Shown here: positions 18,292 to 27,951 of the stretch, piece after piece | Position numbering within the stretch: position 1 is the stretch's first letter | Layout of the letters: each line of letters starts with the position of its first letter | From: Beijerinckia mobilis | Lineage (GTDB): Bacteria; Pseudomonadota; Alphaproteobacteria; Rhizobiales; Beijerinckiaceae | Direction: 5' to 3' | NCBI RefSeq assembly: GCF_000745425.1 | Contig: NZ_JQJH01000017.1 | Coordinates: 19,176 to 83,175, forward strand | DNA: 64,000 nucleotides | Notes under the pieces: model-generated | Told to the model about the DNA's origin: nothing | Seen by the model: the letters and a program-made list of their open reading frames with translations, nothing else | The model's database searches: none | Position numbers and translations under genes: made by a program

Positions 18292-20295
18292 ATGAACGTC
18301 CTTGCCATGCCCCTCACACCCCATGTTGATCTCGCTTTGATGGTCCTCGCCGTCGCGATCGGCTTTGCCGTCACTTATGCTTCGATCACATTGTTCAGGG
18401 CCAGCTCAGAGGTAGAACGCATACAAAGGCCCGGCTGGATTTTTGCCGCTTCCGTGGTTTTCGTCTGCGGCCTTGTGACGACCTATTGCATCTTCCGTCT
18501 GGTATACGGGATCGGCGTTCCATCATCCATTGCGATTGAAATCTTGCCCTTGGTCTTTGTTTCAGGAACGATGACGGCCTGGATCGGCTTCACGCTGGTC
18601 GATCGAAGCCGCCCGCTTCTTGGTGGCGCGATCATCGGTCTGTCGATCGGCGCCCAGCACTATCTTCTTACCGCCTCGCTGAAATTTCGTGCCGAGATGG
18701 ACTGGAGCCCGGGTTTCGTCGTTCTTTCCATTCTCGCGCCCGTCATGCTGGCCGCACTTTCCATGGCGATCTTGCCGAAGGATAGGACGGAGGAAAACCG
18801 GCCGGGGACTTCGGCAAAATCCTCTCCTTTCCTCTCCACCTCGCTCCTCTTCTCCTCACTCCTCCTCGCCACCGGAATTTGCGGCGCACATTCCTTCGGC
18901 ATGGCGGCTCTGACTTGCAGCGCAGGGCCGGGCCTCATCCTTGCCGACCAGGATGGGCGCCCTACCCTGATTGCAACCGCTCTCCTTCTCCTGCTTCTGC
19001 TCTTCTGCGCGAGCCTCCTCATTGCCATAAGCCAATCTCATCGCTGCAAACACATGGAGCTGGAAGCCGAAGAGTTACGCAAAAGCCGCGATCATCTCGT
19101 ACGCGCACAGCGTATCGCGCAGATGGGAAGCGTCGAACAGGATCTCGTGACAGGCGCGATCGAATTGTCGGATGAAATCTACCGGCTGTTCAACCTCGAC
19201 AAAAGCAAACCAGCCTCGGCCTTTCAGTCCTTCGTCCGCTGTCTCAGCCCGGAGGATGGGCCGCAATGTTCTCTTCCGATGCGTATGCCGCATTTTTGCG
19301 GCGACGCAAAATGCCAGAACCTGCGTTTCGCGGGCGCTGACGGCACCCTGCGCTGGCTGCATTACAAAACTGAATTCCTCTATGACGAAACGGGCAGACC
19401 GCTGCGCTGGATCGCCACCTATGCCGATGCCACACGCATTCACGAAGCGGAAACACAGCAAAAACGTCTGTTGGAGGAATTGAACGCTGCCAAGGAAATC
19501 GCCGAAGCCGCGACGGAAGCACTTCTAAGCCTGAACGAGAAACTCGAATTGCGCGTCATGGAACGGACCGCCGAGCTCATCCAGACACAGGAAGATCTGC
19601 TGAAGAAGGAACGGCTGTCGACGATCGGCCAGCTCACCGCCACCGTCGCGCATGAATTGCGCAATCCGCTTGGCGCCATCAAGAACACACTCTTTCTCCT
19701 CAAGGAACAATCGACGGCGAGAGAGCTGAAGCTCGAAAGGTCAATCACGCGCATGGAGCGCAGCGTCGACCGCTGCAATCGCATCATTACGCACCTGCTC
19801 GAATATTCCCGCATCGGCGCCTTGAATTACGACGAGCGCAATTTCGACCAATGGATCCAGACCGTCCTCGACGAACTCGTCATACCGCCAGCTATTCAAG
19901 TCCTGTGCGATTTTTCTGCCCATGACAAAGATTGCACCTTCGACCCGGAAAGGTTGCGGCAGGTGATCGTCAATCTCGTCGAAAACGCCATCCAGGCGAT
20001 GAGCGATCAGAAAAATATCACAGGCGAAAAAATCCTGCGCCTTTCAACCCGCCACCATGCCGATGGTGTCTTGCTGGTGGTCAACGACAATGGTCCGGGC
20101 ATTTCTTCCGAAAATCTTACCCGCGTCTTTGACCCGTTGTTCAGTACCAAAAGCTTCGGCACCGGCCTTGGACTGCCCGCCGTCAAGCAGATCGTCGAGC
20201 AGCATGGCGGCACGATCGCTCTCACGAGCCGATTGGGCGAAGGCACCACGATCACCATCAAGATCCCCAGGCAAAAAGAGGAGTTGGCAGCATGA
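18292..20295 (+). CDS. Membrane sensor histidine kinase with MHYT-like and PAS domains
   Basis: 667 residues. Seven to eight membrane segments fill residues 14-250. Some inner motifs (AQHYLLTA at 121, GAHSFGMAAL at 198) look like a degenerate MHYT sensor. A PAS domain follows at about 272-385, a coiled coil at 386-440, then the kinase core: His454 in VAHELRNP, an N box near NLVENAIQAM, and G boxes DNGPGISSEN and GTGLGLP. The stop overlaps the start of the next gene by four bases, so translation is coupled. It is the first gene of a three-gene phosphorelay. Confidence 0.9.
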   Translation: MNVLAMPLTPHVDLALMVLAVAIGFAVTYASITLFRASSEVERIQRPGWIFAASVVFVCGLVTTYCIFRLVYGIGVPSSIAIEILPLVFVSGTMTAWIGFTLVDRSRPLLGGAIIGLSIGAQHYLLTASLKFRAEMDWSPGFVVLSILAPVMLAALSMAILPKDRTEENRPGTSAKSSPFLSTSLLFSSLLLATGICGAHSFGMAALTCSAGPGLILADQDGRPTLIATALLLLLLLFCASLLIAISQSHRCKHMELEAEELRKSRDHLVRAQRIAQMGSVEQDLVTGAIELSDEIYRLFNLDKSKPASAFQSFVRCLSPEDGPQCSLPMRMPHFCGDAKCQNLRFAGADGTLRWLHYKTEFLYDETGRPLRWIATYADATRIHEAETQQKRLLEELNAAKEIAEAATEALLSLNEKLELRVMERTAELIQTQEDLLKKERLSTIGQLTATVAHELRNPLGAIKNTLFLLKEQSTARELKLERSITRMERSVDRCNRIITHLLEYSRIGALNYDERNFDQWIQTVLDELVIPPAIQVLCDFSAHDKDCTFDPERLRQVIVNLVENAIQAMSDQKNITGEKILRLSTRHHADGVLLVVNDNGPGISSENLTRVFDPLFSTKSFGTGLGLPAVKQIVEQHGGTIALTSRLGEGTTITIKIPRQKEELAA

Positions 20296-21125
20296 AAAAG
20301 CGCATTCTGATCGTCGACGACGATGGGGATCATGCCGAAAGCCTCGCCGACATCCTCGAACTGCAAGGCCATGAAGTCGAGCTGGCGGATTCCGGCGAGA
20401 CGGCGCTGCTCCGTTTCGCCGAGACGGATTTCGACCTCATCTTCATGGATGTGAAATTGCCGGGCATGAATGGCGTGGAGACTTTTCTCTCTTTCCGCCG
20501 TATGCGCGAAAAAGCCCATGTCTTCATGATGACCGGATATAGCGTCGAGCAGCTTGTCGCCGAAGCCCTCGACAAAGGCGCGCTTGGCGTCCTCTATAAG
20601 CCTTTCAGTCCCGCCGATCTTCTCGCCGCCGTCGCAAAATCCGACCTCATGACGAAAGAGCCGCCAAAAATGTGCGGCCGCATCTTCCTCGCCGATATGG
20701 ATACCCTTCTGATCGATCAGGTCTCACCGATCCTGACGGAGGCCGGCTACAAGGTGGAAGTCGTGGAAGGCGATATCGGGCAGATAGCCCCTGAAAGACT
20801 GGAAGATGTCGATTGTATCATCGTCAATCGAGAGAAATCCCTCCTGCGCGGAATGGAGCTCTGCATCGACATCAGGAACCAGCTGGGAGATATGCCAAAA
20901 ATGCTCGTCGTCGGATCCGAGGGCGACGAACAATTCACGCAATCGACCCTGCTCACGCAAGGCATTCTCCAGAAGCCGCTCGATGCGGAGAATCTGCTGC
21001 GTGGCATAGCGCATCTGCTGCATCCGGAAGGCGGGGAAACCGGTACCGGCAATATTATCGCGGCACCGTGCGAGTGTGAGCCGCAGGCGCGACAGCCGGA
21101 AGCGGTCGCGGGAATCCCCACATGA
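20292..21125 (+). CDS. Response regulator with one active and one pseudo-receiver domain
   Basis: 277 residues. The first receiver domain (1-120) has the full set: acidic pair at 10-11, phospho-acceptor Asp53 (FMDVKLPG), Thr81 and Lys103. The second (about 128-245) is a receiver-like fold in which the acceptor position appears as Asn179 (DCIIVNRE), while the [10 protein letters not shown] segment near its end is retained. No DNA-binding output domain is present. It overlaps the kinase genes on both sides by four bases. It probably relays phosphate between them, with the second domain used for protein contacts. Confidence 0.85.
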   Translation: MKKRILIVDDDGDHAESLADILELQGHEVELADSGETALLRFAETDFDLIFMDVKLPGMNGVETFLSFRRMREKAHVFMMTGYSVEQLVAEALDKGALGVLYKPFSPADLLAAVAKSDLMTKEPPKMCGRIFLADMDTLLIDQVSPILTEAGYKVEVVEGDIGQIAPERLEDVDCIIVNREKSLLRGMELCIDIRNQLGDMPKMLVVGSEGDEQFTQSTLLTQGILQKPLDAENLLRGIAHLLHPEGGETGTGNIIAAPCECEPQARQPEAVAGIPT

Positions 21126-22327
21126 ATGACGCAGGCATGCACGACATCGGTTTGATCGAGCTCCGCTCGCAACCTGTCATGGTCGTCGACGATGATCCGG
21201 AATTCGGTGAATCGCTCCATGACATTCTCGATCTGCGCGGTTATCACGTCATTACGGTGCGTGATGCGGCGCAGGCGCTCGAAACCCTGCGCAGGGACAA
21301 GCCTGTCGTCGCCATGGTCGACATCCGCCTGCCCGGCCTTTCCGGCGTCGATCTTCTGTCAAAACTCAAGGCAGAGGATGCAAGCCTGATCGGCATCATG
21401 ATCACGGCGCATGTGGATACATCGTCCGCGATAGAAGCGCTGCGGCGCGGCGCCTATGATTATATCGATAAATCCTGCGCCCCCGGCGAGCTCATCGCCA
21501 TCCTCGAACGCGCGTTCGAGACCCATAATCTCCGGCGGGAAAAAACACGTATGATCGAGGCTCTACGCCTCGCGAAAGAAGGTGCCGAAGCCGCCAATCA
21601 GGCGAAATCCAACTTCCTCGCCACGATCAGCCATGAATTGCGCACGCCGCTCAATGCCATCATCGGCTTTTCCAATCTCATTCTCATGGAACTCATGGGC
21701 CCGCTCGACAACGAGCGCTACCGTGAATATCTCCACGACATCAATTCCAGCGGCGAACATCTTCTGTCGCTCATCAACGACATTCTCGATCTCACCAAGG
21801 CCGAAGCCGGACAGATGGAACTCTATGAATCCGTCGTCCATCCGCGCGACACCATTCTTCCGGTCGAGCGGCTTCTCATGCCGCGCGCCCGTGAAGCCGG
21901 GCTGACACTGACCTCGACCATCAACGCCAACCTGCCCCTGTTCCGCGTGGATGAACGCAAGGCCAAGCAGGTCCTGCTCAATCTGCTTTCCAATGCGGTC
22001 AAATTCACGCCGCGAGGCGGCTCGATCGAGGTCAATGCACGCCTCACGCAAAAAGGCGATCTCGCGATCGCCGTGGCCGATACCGGCATCGGGATTGCGC
22101 CGGAACATCTCAAACGTGTGTGCGAGCCCTTCGTGCAGATCGACAGTTCGCTCAGCCGGCGTCATGACGGCACCGGCCTCGGCCTGCCCCTGGTCAAATC
22201 CTTTATGGAACTGCACGGCGGCAGCTTGCATCTCAGCAGCCGGAGCGGACAAGGCACCTGTGCGGTCGTTACCTTTCCTGCCCACCGCCTGATCAATCCG
22301 CAACCGCTCCTTTGCGTGAACGGTTGA
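21122..22327 (+). CDS. Hybrid protein: receiver domain fused to histidine kinase
   Basis: 401 residues. An N-terminal receiver domain (about 17-130; Asp67 in MVDIRLPG, Lys117) leads through a short helix to a soluble HisKA/HATPase kinase: His171 in [39 protein letters not shown] and GTGLGLPLV. It lacks a membrane segment, so its kinase activity is likely to be switched by phosphorylation of its own receiver. The start overlaps the upstream stop by four bases. Confidence 0.9.
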   Translation: MNDAGMHDIGLIELRSQPVMVVDDDPEFGESLHDILDLRGYHVITVRDAAQALETLRRDKPVVAMVDIRLPGLSGVDLLSKLKAEDASLIGIMITAHVDTSSAIEALRRGAYDYIDKSCAPGELIAILERAFETHNLRREKTRMIEALRLAKEGAEAANQAKSNFLATISHELRTPLNAIIGFSNLILMELMGPLDNERYREYLHDINSSGEHLLSLINDILDLTKAEAGQMELYESVVHPRDTILPVERLLMPRAREAGLTLTSTINANLPLFRVDERKAKQVLLNLLSNAVKFTPRGGSIEVNARLTQKGDLAIAVADTGIGIAPEHLKRVCEPFVQIDSSLSRRHDGTGLGLPLVKSFMELHGGSLHLSSRSGQGTCAVVTFPAHRLINPQPLLCVNG

Positions 22328-22361
22328 ATCAGCGGGTGTGCGCCCCGCGCTTCATCCTGCA

Positions 22362-24338
22362 TCAATCATGTGTGCGGAACGCCTCACCGCTTTCCAGTCC
22401 GCGCGTCGCGCCTCTCATCGCCTCGAAACGATTGTCGCCCTTCGGTCCCTGCCGCACCAAAGCCGCGCGCCGCCAGGGCACCAGTACCGGCTCCATCGCT
22501 TCCGTCGGTGATTGCGCAAGCAGCGCGATCAGCTCCTGAGCGAGACGCAGAAGTGAACCCTCGCCCTCCCCGAGCAGAACATGCAGCGGCGCTTCGTCCG
22601 GATTGCGTTCCATGAGCCTTGCCGCCGCCTGCCCGAGAGCCGTGCCGATCACCGCATCATCATACAATCCGTGCCGGAGCCAATTGGCGATCTGCAAAAT
22701 CGCGAGCCGCAGGCTGGCGCGGTCGGCGATCTCTCCGGCATCGCCGTTGTCTCGCACCAACAGGCTGCTTTGGCCGTGTTCAATCAGCACATATAGGAGC
22801 GACAATATATGTTCGCAGAAAAAGGCCAAATCCTTGTCGCGGCGCTCCTTGCCTTGGCGCTCCTGCCCGGCCGTATCCACCGCCTCGAATTCCAGCGCAG
22901 CCGGCGCGAACGGCATGAGCCCCTGATGACGCGCGAAAGCATTCAACGCCACCTTGGCGGGTGAAGCCGCGAAAGCGGATGCGAGCGAGGCAAACGGTTT
23001 CAATTGCAACGCCGCCTCCGTGAAACGGCTTTGCAAGGCCTCTACCGCCTGATCGATCGGATCGGGAAGGAAAGCGACGAAACGGTTCGCTGGCAGGCCC
23101 CGCTCCGGCGCAGTCTGCTCCGCAATCGCATGGATCGCTTGTGACTCATCCATGATCACGAGCTTGATCGTCTCCTGCGGCAACCGCAGGAAGGTTTCGA
23201 TCCGGCTACAGATGTCCGCGACTGTCTTCAAATCCCCCGGGCCGCGCAATTTCGGCTTCACGGCATAGATCGCGCCCTTGGTGCTGTTTGGCAGGCCGCG
23301 CGCGCGTTTCAAATCCTGTATCGCGATCAACGCCGTCACCGCCGCATCGATCAGACATTCCGGTACCGGCGCGTCCTTCTTATCGTAAACCAGATGGGAA
23401 AGGACATGCGGCGCGGCATGGCTCGCCATCAAAAGGCTGCGCCCTGGAAGGCTCAAAGGTTTTCCAGCGCGATCGGTCAGGGAGAGATCGGTCGCGAGCA
23501 AGCGGTCCGTGACTTTCTTATTCTTCTTGAACTCGATACGCAGGCTGCCTTTCAAAATACCGAGCCAATTACGATAGGCCGCAATCTTGTCCTTGGGGCC
23601 CGCACAAAACAGACTGTCCTCGAAATCAATGATCACCGCCAATAGAGATTCCAGGAGAACATCGGCGAGACCAGCAGGATCGTCTTTTCCGATCACATGG
23701 CGGCGATCGATCCGCAGCAGAATGTTTCCGCCCTCATGATCGAACAGAACGCCGGTCGGGCGCTCGGGGCGTCCTTCGCAGCCGATGAATTGTTCGGGCT
23801 TTTGCAACGCGCTGCGGTCGCCGGGCGCGAATTCGGCAAAGAGTTCTCCCTCGGCGACGCCGTAGAGCCTGACATCCGCATGGCTGCCCTTGGCGAGCGG
23901 CAAAACCTGGTCGAGAAAGATTTTGGCCCGTTCCATGACCTTGGCGCCACGCACTTTATTATATGCACCGCCGCGTTCAGCGCCCTCCGTTTCGGGAATG
24001 AGATGCGAGCTATAGAGCGCATCATAAAGGCTGCTCCAGCGCGCATTGGCCGCCTTGAGGATGTAACGCGGCTCTGAAGCAGACACGGCGATCTGCGGTC
24101 CATGAAGACGCGTGACAAGAGGATCGATGCCGACCTTCGCAGGCGTTTCCGGCACACTGACGGAAAACGGGCTTTCCACCGCTGGCGGCGCGCTCAGCAA
24201 GGGCGCGAATTCGTCGATTAGTTTTGCAAGACCGCTCCAGAATTGCAACGCGCCCATGCCCGTGCCCGAAAGCGCTTCATAGGTGACGAAATCATGCAAG
24301 GTCTCGTCAATGGCCAAGCTGCCGATCTTGATGGGCAT
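22362..24338 (-). CDS. Malate synthase G homologue with degenerate active site
   Basis: 658 residues, shorter than the roughly 720 of malate synthase G, which joins glyoxylate and acetyl-CoA. Homology is clear along most of the protein: NARWSSLYDALY at 98, KGSHADV at 150, IGKDDPAG at 216, Glu240 (DFEDSL), YRNWLGILKG at 255, LPGRSLLM at 297, IYAVKPKLRGP at 357, IMDES at 395, and a C-terminal DRASLR (Asp539) and QIANWLRHG. Yet the RNVGHLM motif holding the catalytic Arg reads ASHAAPH, the INTGFLDRTGDE motif is missing, and the CoA/substrate segment between about 425 and 510 is shortened and unlike the family. Either a pseudoenzyme or a changed function. Confidence 0.8.
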   Translation of the reverse strand: MPIKIGSLAIDETLHDFVTYEALSGTGMGALQFWSGLAKLIDEFAPLLSAPPAVESPFSVSVPETPAKVGIDPLVTRLHGPQIAVSASEPRYILKAANARWSSLYDALYSSHLIPETEGAERGGAYNKVRGAKVMERAKIFLDQVLPLAKGSHADVRLYGVAEGELFAEFAPGDRSALQKPEQFIGCEGRPERPTGVLFDHEGGNILLRIDRRHVIGKDDPAGLADVLLESLLAVIIDFEDSLFCAGPKDKIAAYRNWLGILKGSLRIEFKKNKKVTDRLLATDLSLTDRAGKPLSLPGRSLLMASHAAPHVLSHLVYDKKDAPVPECLIDAAVTALIAIQDLKRARGLPNSTKGAIYAVKPKLRGPGDLKTVADICSRIETFLRLPQETIKLVIMDESQAIHAIAEQTAPERGLPANRFVAFLPDPIDQAVEALQSRFTEAALQLKPFASLASAFAASPAKVALNAFARHQGLMPFAPAALEFEAVDTAGQERQGKERRDKDLAFFCEHILSLLYVLIEHGQSSLLVRDNGDAGEIADRASLRLAILQIANWLRHGLYDDAVIGTALGQAAARLMERNPDEAPLHVLLGEGEGSLLRLAQELIALLAQSPTEAMEPVLVPWRRAALVRQGPKGDNRFEAMRGATRGLESGEAFRTHD

Positions 24339-24636
24339 GTGTACTGTTCCTGCGGCGCGTTTTCCGGGACGCCTATGATGTTGTGGAACGGCCCCTTGAA
24401 AATGGGGCCTTTATCGAGCCTTTTGCAGCGTGCGGCAGGCTATTTCAAAACCAACCGACCGCGCCATCCGCATCTCTGCGCCGTGTTTTGAAAGTCTTCA
24501 GAGAGGGGATGTCAAGACGGCCGCATAATCAGGCCGGGAAATCAGGATCCATGCCGCGCCGCGCAAGAACCGCCGATCCGCTGGTAGTTTTTGCGGGTTT
24601 TGGCATTCGCGGCAAATTTCTTTATGCTTCGGATCC

Positions 24637-25743
24637 ATGCCGACCCTGTCTCTTCTTTTCGCGCGCGCGCAGTCCCATTGGCGTCAGGCCGCCGCTGATA
24701 TCCTGCTTTCCGCCCTCGCGGCATCCTTCGCCTGGTGGCTGGCCTCGATCATTTTCGCACATCGTACGCCGATTTTCGCACCCATCGCCGCCATTGTCTG
24801 TCTCGCGCCCGGCATAGCGCGGCGCGGGCGTCAGGCCATCGGCGTTCTCATCGGCGTGTCAATTGGCATTCTCGTCGGCGAAACCTCGCTGGCGCTCTGG
24901 CATGGGAGTGCCGTCCCCATCACCGAGTCGCTGCCACGGCTTGCCGCCATCATCATGATCGCGATGTTCGCCGCCTCGAGTTTCGGCCTCAATGCCGTCA
25001 TGCTGATCGAAGCTGGTGCTTCCGCCGTTCTCGTCAGCTCGCTTTCGAGTGCGGGTTTCGACAGGATCGGCGATGCCGCCATCGGTGGACTGATCGGCCT
25101 TTTGTTCAGCCAAATCCTGTTCACGCCCGATCCCCGACGGCTCATCGCCCCGAAGGCACGAACTCTGATCGAGTCAATTGCCGACCTTCTGGAAAGCGCA
25201 GGCCATCGTCTTCAAGACCAGAGCGGCAATAGTCTCGATGTCGGCGCCGTGCAGATCCGCGACAATGTTTTGCTGTTGCAGGAGATGATCGCTTTTGCCG
25301 ACACGATCAAACGCTGGAGCCTGCGCGGACGCATGAGTGGGCAAAGCATCACCCGTCTCATTGATTGCTGGTGGCCTTCGTCAGTGCGCCTCGGGGCACG
25401 CGCAGTTCTGTTTACCGATCGACTCCAGCGAGCGCTGGAAAGCGATCAAGGCCATGCGCCACCAAAAAATTTCGCCGAAATTCTATTTGCGACCGCGCAA
25501 AAAGCCCGGCAATTTGCCGGAGAACAGAAGCACCGCGCCACTACGGCGCATAGTTTTTCGCATTATGCAAAGGCGATTGGAGAGACTGCGCCGGTCTGGC
25601 ATCCGGTCGTGGATGAATTTGCCGGCCTTTGCGAAGAACTCGAAACGATCAGCTACGAGCAGGCCGGCCATGAGAGGCTTCCGGTGGCGGATCCCCTCTC
25701 CCGGGCCGCCCCGGATAATGTTGGAGAGCCGGGACTGTCTTGA
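24637..25743 (+). CDS. FUSC-type membrane protein
   Basis: 368 residues. The N-terminal half (about 18-165) holds five or six membrane helices of the FUSC / aromatic acid exporter type, with FAPIAAIVCLAPG and IGVLIGVSIGILVGE as typical segments. The C-terminal half is cytoplasmic and helical. Related proteins export aromatic acids or fusaric acid. It stands alone; the upstream 300 bases hold no other gene. Confidence 0.75.
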   Translation: MPTLSLLFARAQSHWRQAAADILLSALAASFAWWLASIIFAHRTPIFAPIAAIVCLAPGIARRGRQAIGVLIGVSIGILVGETSLALWHGSAVPITESLPRLAAIIMIAMFAASSFGLNAVMLIEAGASAVLVSSLSSAGFDRIGDAAIGGLIGLLFSQILFTPDPRRLIAPKARTLIESIADLLESAGHRLQDQSGNSLDVGAVQIRDNVLLLQEMIAFADTIKRWSLRGRMSGQSITRLIDCWWPSSVRLGARAVLFTDRLQRALESDQGHAPPKNFAEILFATAQKARQFAGEQKHRATTAHSFSHYAKAIGETAPVWHPVVDEFAGLCEELETISYEQAGHERLPVADPLSRAAPDNVGEPGLS

Positions 25744-25770
25744 ACGATCAGGCCCGGACGAATTCGCCTA

Positions 25771-26232
25771 TCAAGCCTCGGCGTGAGCCAGCCAGGCCTC
25801 GGCTTTCATGATGCGGCGATATTCGTCGACCATCTCGTCGGTCAAAACTTCGATCATGCGTTCACCCTCGACCCAGATTTCAATGACGCCGAACACACCG
25901 CCACGCCTGCGATATTTCGCCGGCCACCCTTCCCGCTTGGCGATGGCGAAAACCTGTTCCTGGTTGAGATGCGTGCCCACAGCCGCATGAGTGGCGCTGC
26001 GATCATCCCGACCCGAGGCCATGCCCACGGCATCCGCATCGCCTTCCTGTTCGAAAAGCACAGTATGCAGCGGATAGACCTCGACCGCCGTATTGCGGTC
26101 ATCGTGCGCAATGGCCGCCCATCCCCCTTCAATGACATGTGGAAAAGGCGCGACGACGCCATCCCATAATTCGGCAAAAACTTGTGCGACACGATGCGGA
26201 TCGCGCGCGGCAATAGAAAAATGAAACAGCAT
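25771..26232 (-). CDS. Hypothetical VOC (glyoxalase-like) protein
   Basis: 153 residues from the ATG at 26232, which has GGGGGAAAC upstream. The beginning (MLFHFSIAARDPHRVAQVFAELW) is of the VOC fold type found in glyoxalase-like proteins, with a His in the first strand. The rest holds EVYPLHTVLFEQ and FGVIEIWVEGERMIEVLTDEMV. It lies divergent from a TetR gene whose large operator is at 26393, so it may be controlled by it. Fold assignment is by eye; the function is unknown. Confidence 0.65.
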   Translation of the reverse strand: MLFHFSIAARDPHRVAQVFAELWDGVVAPFPHVIEGGWAAIAHDDRNTAVEVYPLHTVLFEQEGDADAVGMASGRDDRSATHAAVGTHLNQEQVFAIAKREGWPAKYRRRGGVFGVIEIWVEGERMIEVLTDEMVDEYRRIMKAEAWLAHAEA

Positions 26233-26260
26233 TTTGTTTCCCCCGTTCGTACTCAAATGC

Positions 26261-26304
26261 ATGGATCACGACTTGTCGTGATCCATGAAGCTCGGCGGAT
26301 TACC
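26261..26304 (+). repeat. Dispersed repeat C, copy 2
   Basis: A 12-bp perfect hairpin (ATGGATCACGAC, loop TT, GTCGTGATCCAT; 26261-26286) followed by GAAGCTCGGCGGATTACCG. The matching copy is at 16567-16612. It lies between the VOC-type gene and the tetR operator. Confidence 0.65.
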
Positions 26305-26392
26305 GCCGCCCCGCAGTCGCGGGGGCCGATGGGCTATGAGTCAGGCTCATCGCTCATCGGGATCAGACGCTTCACGATTTGTTGTTATAAAC

Positions 26393-26435
26393 TGGCACAG
26401 AAAGTGTCAATATAAATTTGACACTTTCTGTGCCA
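26393..26435. promoter_or_regulatory. Large palindromic TetR operator
   Basis: Perfect 18-base arms (left 26393-26410, TGGCACAGAAAGTGTCAA; right 26418-26435) around a 7-base AT-only centre (26411-26417). It lies 18 bases before the start codon of the TetR gene at 26453. The AT-rich centre could overlap the -10 region. Binding there would repress the regulator itself and perhaps the divergent gene. Confidence 0.8.
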
Positions 26436-26452
26436 GAACCTATTCCGTTCTT

Positions 26453-27064
26453 ATGACCGAGATCGAACAGGCAAAGACCGGCCAGCGTGAGCGCAACAAG
26501 GAAGCGATCCGCACGCGCATCGAGGATGCGATCATCGCCCTCATGAGCGAGGGGAGCGCCGTCAATCATGACAATGTCGCGGAACGCACCGGCATCGGCC
26601 GGCGCACGGTCTATCGCTATTATCCGGATCAAGACGCTTTGATGCAGGTCGCCTGGAACCGTGTCACCGCACTCGCAGGCCCGACAGTCACTTTTCCAAA
26701 GAGCGAGGCTGATCTCACCTCGACCTTGAAAGATATCTATGAAGGTTTCGACAGGATCGCGCCGCTCGCGACCATCGTAAGATCAACACCCCAAGGCCGC
26801 GCCGTGCGTCTCTCGTGGCGGGAAAGGCGGCAGCAAAGCTATCTCGCGGCAACAGCGGAAGCGGTAAAGAACCTCCCCAAGGAAGACCAGATTCTCGCAA
26901 CCGCCATGCTGCAAGTTTTACACACGATGCCGTGGCTCGAAATGCGCGATCAATGGGGCCTCAATGGTACCCAATGCGCTCGTGCTTGTGGCTGGGCGAT
27001 GCGGACCTTGTTGAAGGATCTCAAGCAGCGCGGTGGGCAGCCGCTGGATGAGGATATTGAGTGA
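26453..27064 (+). CDS. TetR-family transcriptional regulator
   Basis: 203 residues from the ATG at 26453; an earlier frame from 26285 runs through the operator and is not used. The helix-turn-helix lies at about 20-65: IRTRIEDAIIALMSEG, then NVAERTGIGRRTVYRYYPDQDALM. The C-terminal ligand domain is unlike any family I can name. A perfect 18-base-arm palindrome directly upstream argues for autoregulation. The nearest other possible target is the divergent gene ending at 25771. Confidence 0.88.
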   Translation: MTEIEQAKTGQRERNKEAIRTRIEDAIIALMSEGSAVNHDNVAERTGIGRRTVYRYYPDQDALMQVAWNRVTALAGPTVTFPKSEADLTSTLKDIYEGFDRIAPLATIVRSTPQGRAVRLSWRERRQQSYLAATAEAVKNLPKEDQILATAMLQVLHTMPWLEMRDQWGLNGTQCARACGWAMRTLLKDLKQRGGQPLDEDIE

Positions 27065-27145
27065 AATTTGCTGGGAGCTGATGTTACCCAGAACTTAAGA
27101 TTTAAAACGGAGCGCATGCGTAATTGTCTCCGCCTTTTGTATCTT

Positions 27146-27718
27146 TCATAAAATATGAGCTTTAGAAGAACGCTCACTCATCGTCTTGATAGAAGCCAAT
27201 ATCCGCCCTCTGATGAGCCCGCTGACAGGCCGGATCAGATACCAATAGGGCGCAAACCTGAGCCAGGTGGCGCGATCGGGACAGTAGACTCGCGTTTCCG
27301 TCACCAATCGCGTTCTGCCATCACCTTGAGGTATGGCCAAGAAGCCGACGACAAGCTTGGCTGTGCCCGGATCGTTGAAAGTCAGGAAAGCTTGAGCGTC
27401 TGGCACTTTGACGAGACCATAATCAGACTGCCAGAACCGCCCGATTAGACCATAAACCAGTCCGGAGCCGTTTTGCTTTTCAAGCAAAATGAAATTGTGA
27501 AGGCCGAATGGAGCCGGATTGATTGTCTGTCTTCCCCCAAAGAGCGCTTTCAAGCGCATGGGAAACTCTCTTACGGCAATCATTTTCCGAAAAAAAGCGT
27601 CTGCTTCCGGCCGGAAAGCGGCGGCAGCGTCAATGACGATTGTTGGATGCGCCGACACATCCCGGAAATGCGTTTCTTTGAAACTATAGTCAGGAATGTA
27701 TTTACTGAGTAGATCCAT
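27146..27718 (-). CDS. Hypothetical protein, DUF2867-like
   Basis: 190 residues. The sequence starts MDLLSKYIPDYSF and has a C-terminal segment TRVYCPDRATWLRFAPYWYLIRPVSGLIRGRIL, a pattern I know from DUF2867-type and SRPBCC-like proteins of unknown function. It is transcribed away from nothing obvious and lies between the TetR gene and the SDR gene. The assignment to a family is tentative. Confidence 0.6.
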   Translation of the reverse strand: MDLLSKYIPDYSFKETHFRDVSAHPTIVIDAAAAFRPEADAFFRKMIAVREFPMRLKALFGGRQTINPAPFGLHNFILLEKQNGSGLVYGLIGRFWQSDYGLVKVPDAQAFLTFNDPGTAKLVVGFLAIPQGDGRTRLVTETRVYCPDRATWLRFAPYWYLIRPVSGLIRGRILASIKTMSERSSKAHIL

Positions 27719-27951
27719 AACAGGTTTCCGCAGTTCTCCAGAAATTCCTCAGCAAATGATACGATGATATTATTGTAGCCAACATCGCTAATCCATAGCT
27801 CAGGAGAAATGGCGTCGTTCAATTCTCAGGGTTCACACGTTTTACGATAATGTAAAATTATGAAGCCATCCGCGATGACCAACGAAACCGGCGGCAGCGG
27901 GCAACGCCCGCTCTCCTTCTCGACATATGCCGATTGATGGCAAAGTTTGTT

